Assembly (NCBI GenBank): GCA_036402115.1
Contig: DASWTM010000026.1
Coordinates: 1 to 64,000 of the forward strand
Source of the DNA: Chryseosolibacter sp036402115
GTDB lineage: Bacteria; Bacteroidota; Bacteroidia; Cytophagales; Cyclobacteriaceae
DNA: 64,000 nucleotides
Direction of reading: 5' to 3'
Shown here: positions 15,845 to 24,106 of the stretch, one piece after another
How the letters are laid out: each line of letters opens with the position of its first letter
Position numbering within the stretch: the first letter of the stretch is position 1
Translations under genes and position numbers: made by a program
Notes under the pieces: model-generated
Databases searched by the model: none
Told to the model about the DNA's origin: nothing
Seen by the model: the letters and a program-made list of their open reading frames with translations, nothing else

Positions 15845-15866
15845 CCCCTTAATTTCTACAGACTAG

Positions 15867-17636
15867 GTGGACTTAACATTCGAACAGTATTACGTCTTCG
15901 CGGTTGTTGTTTTTTTGGTGTTGGCGCTTTACAGAGAGTGGTTCAATCCGTCCCTTACTTTTTTTATCGCAACGGTAGCGCTACTACTTGGCGGGATACT
16001 GACACCAGCTGAGTTGCTTAAAGGTCTTTCCAATCAGCAGATCGTGTTGATTTTTTTGCTTGTAGTGGTAACGGCTGGAATTCGGGCAATCTATGGGACC
16101 GAGTTATTTGCGGGCTTATTTAATCCACGGTTGCGCCCGAAGCAGTTTCTGTTTCGAATGATGGCTTTTGTTTCTTCTGTGTCACCATTTCTGAATAATA
16201 CACCCATCGTTGCGTTCATGATCCCGTACGTGAAAGATTGGGCGCAGCGAACCGGAAATCCGGCTTCGAAATTTTTGATTCCCCTATCGTTCGCTACTAT
16301 TCTCGGTGGAATGATCACGGTGATCGGAACGTCAACCAATCTGGTGCTAAATGGTCTTATTGCGGAATACAAACTGCCTTTGCTTGGCTTTGAAGATTTT
16401 TTCTTGCTGGGCGTTGCTGTAACGGTGTTCGGAGGACTTTATCTTTTCTTCGTTGGCTATAGACTTTTGCCGTCCAATGCCAACGAGATTGATGCGCTGC
16501 GCGAAAACCTGAAGGAATATATTGTCGAAACCGATATTTCACCAACATCAAAGCTTATCGGCAAGACCGTTAAAGATGCGGGTCTGAGGAATCTGCAGGA
16601 TGTGTTCCTTGTTGAAATCATCCGCGATGACCGTGTTATTTCTCCGGTGTCGCCCGAAGAAATTCTTGAAACGGGAGATTCACTTTTTTTTTCCGGAAAC
16701 ACGGAGTCAATTTACAAACTAATCAAAGAAGATAACGGGCTCACGATTCCGAAGGAAACAATCGAAGACTCAGAAGATCAATTCAATTTTGTAGAGGCAG
16801 TTATTCCTGCAAACTCGGCACTGGTTGGCATGCGCATCAAAGACTCGGACTTCCGAAAAAAATTCGACTCGTCAATCATTGCGATTCATCGGAATGGAAA
16901 ACGTGTGCCGGGCAAAGTAGGAGAGATGCAGATCTCGGCTGGCGATTTTTTGCTCCTGCTTGCCAACGAGCGAAGGCAAAATGGTAATCACGACAACGAT
17001 CTTTTCTTTTTGTCCGTACCCAAGAAGGTGAACGAAAAAAAATCTCCCTGGAAGAAGATCCTTGGAATCGCCAGTTTTGCCTTGCTCATCGCTGGGGTAG
17101 TAGACGTTCTCCCCTTATTCGATGTGTGTCTTATTATATTGGCTTCACTGGTATTTTTTGGTGTGCTTAACCTCACAGAGATCAGACGCGAACTCGACTT
17201 GAGCCTTCTGATGATTCTTGTTTGTTCGCTGGCGATTGGAGTAGCGTTAGAAAAATCCGGAACAGCTGAGATAATTGCGAAAGGGCTCATAGGTGCGGGA
17301 ACAGTGTATGGACCTGTAGCTGTTTTGGCCTCGTTGTTTTTTGTAACAATTATTCTCACCGCACTCATTACGAACGCAGCAGCGGTCGCCATTGTATTTC
17401 CAATTGCCATGTCTATCGCTGAACAGATGCACCTTCCTTATACGCCCTTTTTTGTCGCGATCGCATTTGCCGCGTCTGGCGATTTTATGACACCGATAGG
17501 CTATCAGACAAACCTGATGGTGTATGGCCCCGGGGGCTATACGTTTAAAGATTTTATGAGGGTCGGTGGACCGCTCACACTTATTTATACAGTAATTTGC
17601 ATCGCTTTTATTGCGTACTATTATAACCTGGCCTGA
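15867..17636 (+). CDS. SLC13/DASS-family permease with two RCK-C domains, probable sulfate importer
   Basis: A 589-residue polytopic protein. Membrane helices fill residues 5-195 and 400-589. Two soluble TrkA-C (RCK_C) domains lie between them (about 215-290 and 310-375, each with the ISAGD or LETGDSLFF type turn). The family motif SxxxNNTP appears as VSPFLNNTPIVAFM, and again near the C terminus as ITNAAAVAIVFP with FAASGDFMTPIGYQTN. The fold imports divalent anions with Na+ or H+. Because cysC starts 2 bases after its stop and cysD, cysN and cysQ follow, sulfate is the likely cargo. The start is GTG at 15867, just downstream of a good promoter. Confidence 0.85.
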   Translation: MDLTFEQYYVFAVVVFLVLALYREWFNPSLTFFIATVALLLGGILTPAELLKGLSNQQIVLIFLLVVVTAGIRAIYGTELFAGLFNPRLRPKQFLFRMMAFVSSVSPFLNNTPIVAFMIPYVKDWAQRTGNPASKFLIPLSFATILGGMITVIGTSTNLVLNGLIAEYKLPLLGFEDFFLLGVAVTVFGGLYLFFVGYRLLPSNANEIDALRENLKEYIVETDISPTSKLIGKTVKDAGLRNLQDVFLVEIIRDDRVISPVSPEEILETGDSLFFSGNTESIYKLIKEDNGLTIPKETIEDSEDQFNFVEAVIPANSALVGMRIKDSDFRKKFDSSIIAIHRNGKRVPGKVGEMQISAGDFLLLLANERRQNGNHDNDLFFLSVPKKVNEKKSPWKKILGIASFALLIAGVVDVLPLFDVCLIILASLVFFGVLNLTEIRRELDLSLLMILVCSLAIGVALEKSGTAEIIAKGLIGAGTVYGPVAVLASLFFVTIILTALITNAAAVAIVFPIAMSIAEQMHLPYTPFFVAIAFAASGDFMTPIGYQTNLMVYGPGGYTFKDFMRVGGPLTLIYTVICIAFIAYYYNLA

Positions 17637-17637
17637 C

Positions 17638-18228
17638 GTGCAGAACCTTTATCCGATACAAACGAAAGTTGACATTCAAAAGCGACAGCGACTGTTGAAC
17701 CAAAAGCCGTTGTTAATTTGGTTTACAGGGCTGTCGGGATCAGGAAAATCTACACTCGCTGTGCAGTTGGAAGCGAAGCTGTATGATAACGGTTTCAAGA
17801 CGTATCTGCTCGATGGAGACAACATTCGCACGGGTATTAATAAGGACCTGACGTTTACCGATGCGGGTCGTGTTGAAAATATCAGGAGGATAGGCGAGGT
17901 TGGAAAATTGATGGTTGATGCAGGGCTGGTTGTTTTGTCAGCATTCATTTCTCCGTTTGAAGCAGATCGACAGCAAGTAAAAAATATCGTTGGTGACGAA
18001 AATTACTTTGAAGTTTTTGTAGATACACCGCTGGAGATCTGTGAGCAACGGGATGTGAAAGGCTTGTATAAAAAAGCACGCGCTGGTGAAGTAAAAAACT
18101 TCACCGGAATTGATTCACCCTATGAACGACCAACATTTCCCGACATCCGAATTGAGACTGATAAAACTTCGGTTGAGGATGCAGTTGAAAAACTATTTGA
18201 ACGTATAAAAGAAAAAATTAAGTATTAA
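17638..18228 (+). CDS. cysC: Adenylyl-sulfate kinase CysC
   Basis: A 196-residue P-loop kinase that phosphorylates adenosine 5'-phosphosulfate to PAPS. It has Walker A GLSGSGKST, then LLDGDNIRTGINKDL, the APS-kinase stretch SAFISPFEADR and GLYKKARAGEVKNFTGIDSP, and PERP-like YERPTFPDI. A TTG at 17611 would overlap the permease. GTG at 17638, 2 bases after the permease stop, is the better start. Here CysC is free-standing rather than fused to CysN. It lies in a gene set that makes PAPS (cysC, cysD, cysN) and removes the by-product PAP (cysQ). The APS or PAPS reductase that sulfur assimilation would need is not in the window. Confidence 0.94.
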   Translation: MQNLYPIQTKVDIQKRQRLLNQKPLLIWFTGLSGSGKSTLAVQLEAKLYDNGFKTYLLDGDNIRTGINKDLTFTDAGRVENIRRIGEVGKLMVDAGLVVLSAFISPFEADRQQVKNIVGDENYFEVFVDTPLEICEQRDVKGLYKKARAGEVKNFTGIDSPYERPTFPDIRIETDKTSVEDAVEKLFERIKEKIKY

Positions 18229-18284
18229 ACTTTGAACGGGCGTTCCGGTACCTGGCTTTCAGGTTCCTGGCTCCCAGCTTTACC

Positions 18285-19190
18285 ATGAGCCAATACTATC
18301 TCACTCACTTAAAAGAACTCGAAGCTGAAGCGATCTATGTTATCCGCGAAGTAGTGGCGCAGTTTGAAAATCCTGCTTTGCTTTTTTCTGGCGGCAAAGA
18401 TTCTATAGTGCTCGCCTACCTGTCAAGGAAAGCCTTTCATCCCGCCAGGATCCCGTTTCCGCTTGTGCATATTGACACAGGTCACAACTTTCCGGAGACG
18501 ATGGAGTACCGCGATTGGCTGATCAATGAGCTCGGTGTTAAACTGATTGTCGGCTCTGTGCAGGAGAGCATCGACAAAGGCCGCGTGAAAGAAGAGACCG
18601 GTTTTAACGCGAGTCGAAACGCACTTCAAACGGTGACACTGCTCGATACGATTGAAAAGAATAAGTTTGATGCAGCCATGGGCGGAGCGAGGCGCGATGA
18701 AGAAAAAGCACGTGCGAAAGAACGTTTCTTCTCGCACCGCGATGAGTTTGGGCAATGGGATCCAAAAAATCAACGACCTGAACTTTGGAATATTTTTAAC
18801 GGCAGAAAAAACATCGGTGAGCACTTCCGCGTATTTCCGATTTCAAACTGGACCGAGATGGATGTCTGGCAGTATATCTATTCCGAGAATATTCCAATTC
18901 CAAAATTATATTATGCGCATGAGCGTGAAGTGATTGTAAGAGATGGGGCGATTCTCTCTACCTCACCGTGGCTGAAGCTCAAGCCGGACGAAAAGCCAAC
19001 ACGTAAACGCGTCCGCTTCCGCACGTGTGGCGACATGCCAATCACGGGAGCTGTTGAATCGGATGCCGATACGCTCGAAAAAATTATCGATGAGATTTCC
19101 GTATCACGCAAAACCGAACGCGGCACCCGTCATGACGACAAGCGAAGTGAAACGGCAATGGAGGATAGAAAGAAGAGCGGATATTTTTAA
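18285..19190 (+). CDS. cysD: Sulfate adenylyltransferase subunit 2 CysD
   Basis: A 301-residue PP-loop enzyme. The motif is LLFSGGKDSIVLAYL near residue 35. HIDTGHNFPETMEYRD and GGARRDEEKARAKER are diagnostic, as is the C-terminal RFRTCGDMPITGAVES. With CysN it makes adenosine 5'-phosphosulfate from ATP and sulfate, and the GTPase subunit drives the reaction. The length is normal. A GC-rich word repeat fills the 56-base gap after cysC. The next gene is cysN, 73 bases downstream. Confidence 0.95.
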   Translation: MSQYYLTHLKELEAEAIYVIREVVAQFENPALLFSGGKDSIVLAYLSRKAFHPARIPFPLVHIDTGHNFPETMEYRDWLINELGVKLIVGSVQESIDKGRVKEETGFNASRNALQTVTLLDTIEKNKFDAAMGGARRDEEKARAKERFFSHRDEFGQWDPKNQRPELWNIFNGRKNIGEHFRVFPISNWTEMDVWQYIYSENIPIPKLYYAHEREVIVRDGAILSTSPWLKLKPDEKPTRKRVRFRTCGDMPITGAVESDADTLEKIIDEISVSRKTERGTRHDDKRSETAMEDRKKSGYF

Positions 19191-19263
19191 AAAGGGGAGC
19201 CGGGAGCCGGAATGCTGTGGCGCCCGGAGATCACCACTAAACGGAACGTAGGAGAACAAGTTT

Positions 19264-20520
19264 ATGAGTTTTATTAATAATCAATTATTACGGTTTACGA
19301 CCGCTGGAAGTGTTGATGACGGCAAGAGTACACTGATCGGAAGATTGCTTTACGATTCCAAATCGATTTTCGAGGATCAACTCGAAGCGGTTGAAGCATC
19401 CAGTGCGAAGAAAGGTTTCGATTATGTTGATCTTTCATTGTTGACCGATGGATTGAAATCCGAGCGCGAGCAGGGAATTACGATCGATGTTGCATACCGC
19501 TATTTCGCGACACCAAAACGGAAGTTCATTATTGCAGATACTCCTGGCCATATTCAGTATACACGTAACATGGTGACGGGCGCGTCAACAGCCAATCTCG
19601 CATTGATTTTGATCGATGCGCGAAAAGGTCTTGTTGAACAAACTTTCCGGCACTCATTCATTGCATCGCTGTTAAAAATTCCGCACATCATCGTATGCGT
19701 GAACAAGATGGATCTTGTGGAATATGATGAAGCTGTTTACGATCGGATCGTTGAAGAATATAAAGCATTCTCATCCAAGCTTGAAGTCTCCGACATTCAG
19801 TTTGTACCCATCAGCGCACTGGCAGGAGATAATGTTGTGAATCGTTCGGAGAAGACAACATGGTATCAGGGCGCGACCTTGATGCACATGCTGGAGACCG
19901 TCCACATCGAGAGCGATTACAACCATATTGACAGCAGGTTTCCGGTGCAGTATGTGGTAAGACCGCATTCGAAAGAATATCACGACTATCGCGGGTATGC
20001 GGGAAGAATCGCAGGTGGCATTTTCAGACCCGGTGATGAAGTGCTTGTGCTTCCTTCCGGATTTAATTCGAAAATCAAGTCGATCGATTTCGGCAGTGAA
20101 AAGATTGCCGAAGCGTTTGCACCAATGTCCGTCACGCTGACGCTGGAAGATGAAATCGATATCAGCCGTGGAGACATCATCTGCAAACCCAACAATCAAC
20201 CACAGGGTGAACAGGATATCGACCTGATGCTTTGCTGGATGAATCAACGTCCGGTCAACGTGAATACGAAATTTTTCATCAAACACACAACGCGCGAAGT
20301 ACGTGGAGTGCTAAAGGAAATTCAATACAAGCTCGATATCAACTCCCTGACCCGTGTTGAGAACGTTGAGCAGCTTCAGATGAACGACATCGCCCGGGTA
20401 AAACTGCGCACAGCCCAACCGTTATTCTTCGACAGCTATCGCAAGAACCGCATCACTGGAAGTTTGATTCTGGTGGATGAGGGAACGAATGAGACGGTAG
20501 CCGCAGGGATGATCGTATAA
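19264..20520 (+). CDS. cysN: Sulfate adenylyltransferase subunit 1 CysN (GTPase)
   Basis: A 418-residue translation-factor-type GTPase, the partner of CysD. It has G1 GSVDDGKSTLIGRLLYDSK, G3 ADTPGHIQYTRNM, G4 VNKMDLV, and the switch I stretch LKSEREQGITIDVAYRYF characteristic of CysN. Beta-barrel domains fill residues about 225-418. No APS-kinase domain is fused at the C terminus, in agreement with the separate cysC. A GAG-type ribosome-binding site (AGGAGAACAAG) precedes the ATG. The product APS feeds CysC. Confidence 0.95.
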   Translation: MSFINNQLLRFTTAGSVDDGKSTLIGRLLYDSKSIFEDQLEAVEASSAKKGFDYVDLSLLTDGLKSEREQGITIDVAYRYFATPKRKFIIADTPGHIQYTRNMVTGASTANLALILIDARKGLVEQTFRHSFIASLLKIPHIIVCVNKMDLVEYDEAVYDRIVEEYKAFSSKLEVSDIQFVPISALAGDNVVNRSEKTTWYQGATLMHMLETVHIESDYNHIDSRFPVQYVVRPHSKEYHDYRGYAGRIAGGIFRPGDEVLVLPSGFNSKIKSIDFGSEKIAEAFAPMSVTLTLEDEIDISRGDIICKPNNQPQGEQDIDLMLCWMNQRPVNVNTKFFIKHTTREVRGVLKEIQYKLDINSLTRVENVEQLQMNDIARVKLRTAQPLFFDSYRKNRITGSLILVDEGTNETVAAGMIV

Positions 20521-20601
20521 GAGGAGAGCCAGGCTACCAGGCAACCGGGCTCTCCCGGCTCCCGTCCCCGGCCATCCAGTCAAACCCAACCGTTTGCTCA
20601 C

Positions 20602-21366
20602 ATGAATACCTTATCTACTTTACTCCCCCTCGCCATCTCCGCTGCGGAATCCGCTGCCCGTGAAATACTTGACGTGTACAACTCGGGCGATTTTAAGGCC
20701 GAAGTCAAGGGTGACAACTCACCCCTGACCCTTGCTGATAAGCGGGCACATCACGTAATTGAGCAAGCACTCAAACAAACAGGATTACCGTTGTTGAGCG
20801 AGGAGGGGAGAAATATCCCATATGAAGACCGCAAACATTGGAATCTGTTCTGGATGGTCGACCCATTGGATGGTACAAAAGAATTTCTCAAGCGCAATGG
20901 TGAGTTCACCGTTAACATCGCACTGATTGAAAATGGAATACCTGTTCTGGGCGTTGTTGGCATCCCCATCACAAATGAAATTTTTTACGCCTGCAACGGA
21001 GACGGGGCCTGGAAAAAAGGGTCAGACGGAGTTAAAAGACTTTCTAAACCCTCAACGCGGGACTCGAGACAACGGGACGTCCGCGTAGTGGCCTCCCGCT
21101 CCCACATGAACGAAGAGACAGAAAAGTTTATCACTACTCTTACAAACCCTGTTTTAGTTTCGAAAGGGAGTAGTTTAAAGTTTTTGCTGTTGGCAGAAGG
21201 TGAGGCCGATATCTACCCCCGGTTTGCACCTACTATGGAATGGGATACCGCTGCGGCTCATGCCATTGTTAAGGAAGCCGGGCTGCACGTTTACCAGGCT
21301 GGAACTACAAGTGAGCTTACCTACAACAAGGTTGACCTCGTCAATCCTTATTTCATTGTGCATTAA
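20602..21366 (+). CDS. cysQ: 3'(2'),5'-bisphosphate nucleotidase CysQ
   Basis: A 254-residue inositol-monophosphatase-fold enzyme. The metal sites are visible as SEEGRNIP (Glu), VDPLDGTKEFLKRNGEFTVN (Asp-Pro-Leu-Asp-Gly-Thr) and MEWDTAAAHAIVKEAG. It hydrolyses PAP, left after sulfate transfer from PAPS, to AMP. Its place after cysD and cysN fits this role. A GC-rich repeat fills the gap before it (20521-20578). Regulation is not visible. Confidence 0.93.
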   Translation: MNTLSTLLPLAISAAESAAREILDVYNSGDFKAEVKGDNSPLTLADKRAHHVIEQALKQTGLPLLSEEGRNIPYEDRKHWNLFWMVDPLDGTKEFLKRNGEFTVNIALIENGIPVLGVVGIPITNEIFYACNGDGAWKKGSDGVKRLSKPSTRDSRQRDVRVVASRSHMNEETEKFITTLTNPVLVSKGSSLKFLLLAEGEADIYPRFAPTMEWDTAAAHAIVKEAGLHVYQAGTTSELTYNKVDLVNPYFIVH

Positions 21367-21422
21367 AAACGGGCATTAAGGTCAAATAAATTTTTAGTTA
21401 ATTTGCGCCTCAATCGAGAGAG

Positions 21423-22379
21423 ATGTCTACAAAAAAGGTGATTATTACCGGTGGTGCCGGTTTTATTGGATCGAATCTGACAGGTCAGTTACTCAACGAC
21501 CCGCGTGTAGCAAAGGTCCGTGTGATTGATGACCTCTCCAACGGATATTACGACAACATTAAAGAATTCGAGGGCAACCCCAAATTTGAATTTATCCAAG
21601 CCGATATCTGCGATTATGCTGCAATGCTCGAGCATACGCGCGGATTTGATGTCATTTCCCATCAGGCTGCGCTAGGATCAGTGCCGCGCTCGATTAAGGA
21701 CCCCATGCGGTCAACGCAAGTTAATATTGAAGGAACTGTAAATATTCTCTTTGCGTCCGTTCAAAATAAGGTAAACCGTGTTGTGCTGGCGTGTTCTTCA
21801 AGTACCTACGGTGATAGTCCCGAGCTTCCAAAGAAAGAGGAGCGCATAGGCAGACCGTTGAGCCCCTATGCCATTACAAAATTTGCGATTGAATTGTATG
21901 CAGATGTTTTTAATAAGACCTATGGGTTGGATTATGTAGGACTCCGCTACTTTAATGTTTTTGGGCCTAAACAGAGTCCTGATAACCCGTATGCTGCCGT
22001 TATTCCGCTGTTCAGCAAGGCATTTCTTGAAGACCGACAGCCGGTCGTTAACGGTGACGGTTCACACAGCCGTGATTTCACCTTCGTTGACAACGCAGTG
22101 CAGGCGAATGTTCTTGCCTTATTCACAGAGAGAAGGGACGCGCTTAACCAGGTGTACAACGTAGCTTGCGGTGAACAAACCACGCTAAACGAGATGATTC
22201 AAATTCTTTGCGAAGTGTCGGGAAAAAAAATTCAAGCCATGTATGGCCCTGAGCGGGCGGGGGATGTAAAACATTCAAAAGCTGATATCTCCAAAATTAA
22301 GTCAATGCTCGGCTACAATCCCACGGTCTATTTTTCAGAGGGGTTAAAGCGGGTTTACCAATGGTACCGTCAGCGATGA
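21423..22379 (+). CDS. NAD-dependent UDP-sugar C4-epimerase (WbpP/GalE-like)
   Basis: A 318-residue extended short-chain dehydrogenase. It has the Rossmann motif IITGGAGFIGSNL, the active site SSSTYGDSPELPK and YAITKFAIELYA (Tyr-x3-Lys), and a C-terminal substrate domain with GRDFTFVDN-type SRDFTFVDNAVQ. Its length and the PRSIKDPMRSTQVN stretch resemble UDP-N-acetylglucosamine 4-epimerases of O-antigen clusters (WbpP/Gne) more than classical GalE. It would supply a galacto-configured UDP sugar. It opens the plus-strand polysaccharide locus and starts 56 bases after cysQ. Confidence 0.87.
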   Translation: MSTKKVIITGGAGFIGSNLTGQLLNDPRVAKVRVIDDLSNGYYDNIKEFEGNPKFEFIQADICDYAAMLEHTRGFDVISHQAALGSVPRSIKDPMRSTQVNIEGTVNILFASVQNKVNRVVLACSSSTYGDSPELPKKEERIGRPLSPYAITKFAIELYADVFNKTYGLDYVGLRYFNVFGPKQSPDNPYAAVIPLFSKAFLEDRQPVVNGDGSHSRDFTFVDNAVQANVLALFTERRDALNQVYNVACGEQTTLNEMIQILCEVSGKKIQAMYGPERAGDVKHSKADISKIKSMLGYNPTVYFSEGLKRVYQWYRQR

Positions 22380-22452
22380 CGATACAAGTCAGCAGTCAGG
22401 CTACCTTGGCACGACTTTCATCCAATAGATAGCGGACAGTAAACAATTCGCT

Positions 22453-22839
22453 ATGAGATTCACACTTCTTACCCGTGCGCTGATCATTACCGGTTTAGCT
22501 TTCATCGCAGTGCCGAATGCCTCAGCGCAGATCGTTGTCGACAACAAGAATGTAAGCAGCGACAAGGATATCACGTATATTCAATTTCTATACTTCATCG
22601 AAAAAAGTACTTTCAAACCGGTCTATGTGATTGACTATGGACTTATTGATAACCAGCAAGGTGCCCCCAAGCGTCAGACCATCAAGATAGATTCGGTACA
22701 GGTCACCAATTCGATGTCGCCCATGTATATAATGAATCTACTTTCCAAGGCCGGATGGGAATACATGGGAGATGAAACCTACGTACAGTTGCCCCTGATG
22801 GAGGATTGGTATAGCTTTACCCTAAGACGAAAAAAATGA
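22453..22839 (+). CDS. Small exported protein, unknown function
   Basis: A 128-residue protein with a signal peptide (MRFTLLTRALIITGLAFIAV, cleavage likely after ASA). The remaining mature domain of about 100 residues is mixed alpha/beta and has no motif I know. It ends in the basic FTLRRKK. It lies between the epimerase and the UpxY-like antiterminator, 13 bases before the latter, so it belongs to the head of the polysaccharide operon. Confidence 0.7.
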   Translation: MRFTLLTRALIITGLAFIAVPNASAQIVVDNKNVSSDKDITYIQFLYFIEKSTFKPVYVIDYGLIDNQQGAPKRQTIKIDSVQVTNSMSPMYIMNLLSKAGWEYMGDETYVQLPLMEDWYSFTLRRKK

Positions 22840-22852
22840 GCAGCTTTGCCCC

Positions 22853-23356
22853 ATGCAGCAGCATTGGTTTGTTTTTTATACGAAGAGTCGTCAGGAAAAA
22901 AAAGTAAGCGAAGTTCTACAGAAGCGCGGATTCAAAACATTTCTACCGTTACATAAGGTGTTACGCCAGTGGAGTGATCGCAAGAAGAGGGTGGAGGTGC
23001 CGCTTTTCAACTCGTATATTTTTGTTTTTGATTTCGAGCACAAAATCCCCGATATCCTACAAGTTCCAGGGATCGCCTGGAACATAAAAATTGCAGGCCG
23101 GCCAGCAGTGCTGAGAGCACAAGACATTGAAATCATTCAACGGTTTCTCGCTACCGGTTTCACCATGGAAGCTGATACCCTTGATCACGTTACGTTAAAA
23201 TCCGGGCAGCGCGCCAAGATAATGGATGGACCTCTAAAGGGTATCGAGGGGGTCATCATTCAGGCGGCAGATGCTGAAACGTTCGTTATTGCATTGGAGG
23301 GCATCGATCAGCTTATACGGGTTCAAATACCTGCTTTTCTGCTTAAAAAGCTGTAA
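22853..23356 (+). CDS. UpxY-like transcription antiterminator (NusG paralogue)
   Basis: A 167-residue NusG-type protein. The NGN domain (about 3-105) starts WFVFYTKSRQEKKVSEVLQKR and contains RVEVPLFNSYIFV. A KOW domain (about 118-167) has GQRAKIMDGPLKGIEG. Proteins of this kind (UpxY in Bacteroides, LoaP and RfaH elsewhere) bind RNA polymerase at the start of long polysaccharide operons and prevent early termination. Its position at the head of a 35-kb unidirectional locus fits exactly. The recognition site cannot be pinned down from sequence alone. Confidence 0.88.
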   Translation: MQQHWFVFYTKSRQEKKVSEVLQKRGFKTFLPLHKVLRQWSDRKKRVEVPLFNSYIFVFDFEHKIPDILQVPGIAWNIKIAGRPAVLRAQDIEIIQRFLATGFTMEADTLDHVTLKSGQRAKIMDGPLKGIEGVIIQAADAETFVIALEGIDQLIRVQIPAFLLKKL

Positions 23357-23370
23357 TTTTGGATAAATTA

Positions 23371-23407
23371 GTACATAAACGAGTAAAAAAATTACTCGTT
23401 TTGTACT
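23371..23407 (+). promoter_or_regulatory. Large inverted repeat overlapping a promoter (candidate operator)
   Basis: AAACGAGTAA (23377-23386) and TTACTCGTTT (23392-23401) are perfect 10-base arms around five A residues. With one bulged T the arms extend outward to GTACA...TGTAC, giving 15 paired bases at 23371-23407. A -7 box TACTTTTG (23404-23411) overlaps the right end, so a protein bound here would cover the promoter of the winged-helix regulator. It could also serve as a terminator for the upstream antiterminator gene. Confidence 0.6.
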
Positions 23408-23416
23408 TTTGCCGCT

Positions 23417-23962
23417 GTGCTCGAACACATTATTACCTCCCGCACCCGCCTGAAGATGCTGTTGAAGTTCTTTCTCAACAGTCATTCAAAGGCTCATTTG
23501 CGTGGCTTGGCGGATGAGTTCGGAGAGTCCACAAATTCGATACGGCATGAACTCATGAACCTCTCAAAGGCCGGTTACCTTGTTTCGTCTGGTAAGGGAA
23601 ATATCATTGAGTATAGCGCGAATGTTCACCATCCACTCTACCCGGAACTACAAAAACTTGTTCACAAGTATCTGGGTATCGATAAAATAACCGACAACAT
23701 CATTAACATGATCCTCGCCCGGATGGGCGAACTGGAGCTTGGGCTAATCACGGGCGACTATGCCAATGGAAAGGATACCGGAATAATTGATCTGGTGTTG
23801 GTGGGGACAATCGATCTGAAATACACAAACACGTTGGTTTCGAAGGCTGAGAAATTAATCAGTCGCAAAATTCGTGTGCTTGTCTTGACGAAGGACGAGT
23901 TTGAAAAAAATAAAAAGAGTCTGAATCCTGATAAAGCCTTGTGCCTCTGGCGTAAGGACTAG
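23417..23962 (+). CDS. Winged-helix regulator with nucleotidyltransferase-like C-terminal domain
   Basis: A 181-residue protein. Residues about 8-75 form an ArsR-like winged helix (TRLKMLLKFFLNSHSKAHLR, then NSIRHELMNLSKAGYLVS). Residues about 95-181 resemble a minimal nucleotidyltransferase fold: LITGDYANGKDTGIIDLVLVG echoes the GSxxxGxxSDIDLxV signature with key positions changed, so it may only bind a ligand. The start is GTG at 23417, only 5 bases after the -7 box, so the message may be leaderless; an ATG at 23456 is the alternative. Its place behind a palindromic promoter suggests self-regulation and control of the polysaccharide genes. Confidence 0.75.
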   Translation: MLEHIITSRTRLKMLLKFFLNSHSKAHLRGLADEFGESTNSIRHELMNLSKAGYLVSSGKGNIIEYSANVHHPLYPELQKLVHKYLGIDKITDNIINMILARMGELELGLITGDYANGKDTGIIDLVLVGTIDLKYTNTLVSKAEKLISRKIRVLVLTKDEFEKNKKSLNPDKALCLWRKD

Positions 23963-24106
23963 GGTTTATTGCTTCCATTTCTTACCTGCTCACCCCGCAA
24001 TATGGGACTGAGGAGGCGAAGCTTTGGCCGAGTTATGCCCACAATCGCAATGAGGGTGGCACTTGGCGCAAAGAATTTAATAACTTTAAAAATTGTAAAG
24101 CTGAAA

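Noticed and set aside
21360..21422. Promoter of the epimerase gene
   Set aside because: TTAATTTG is one base off TAnnTTTG and has no -33 partner at the right distance; too weak to list.
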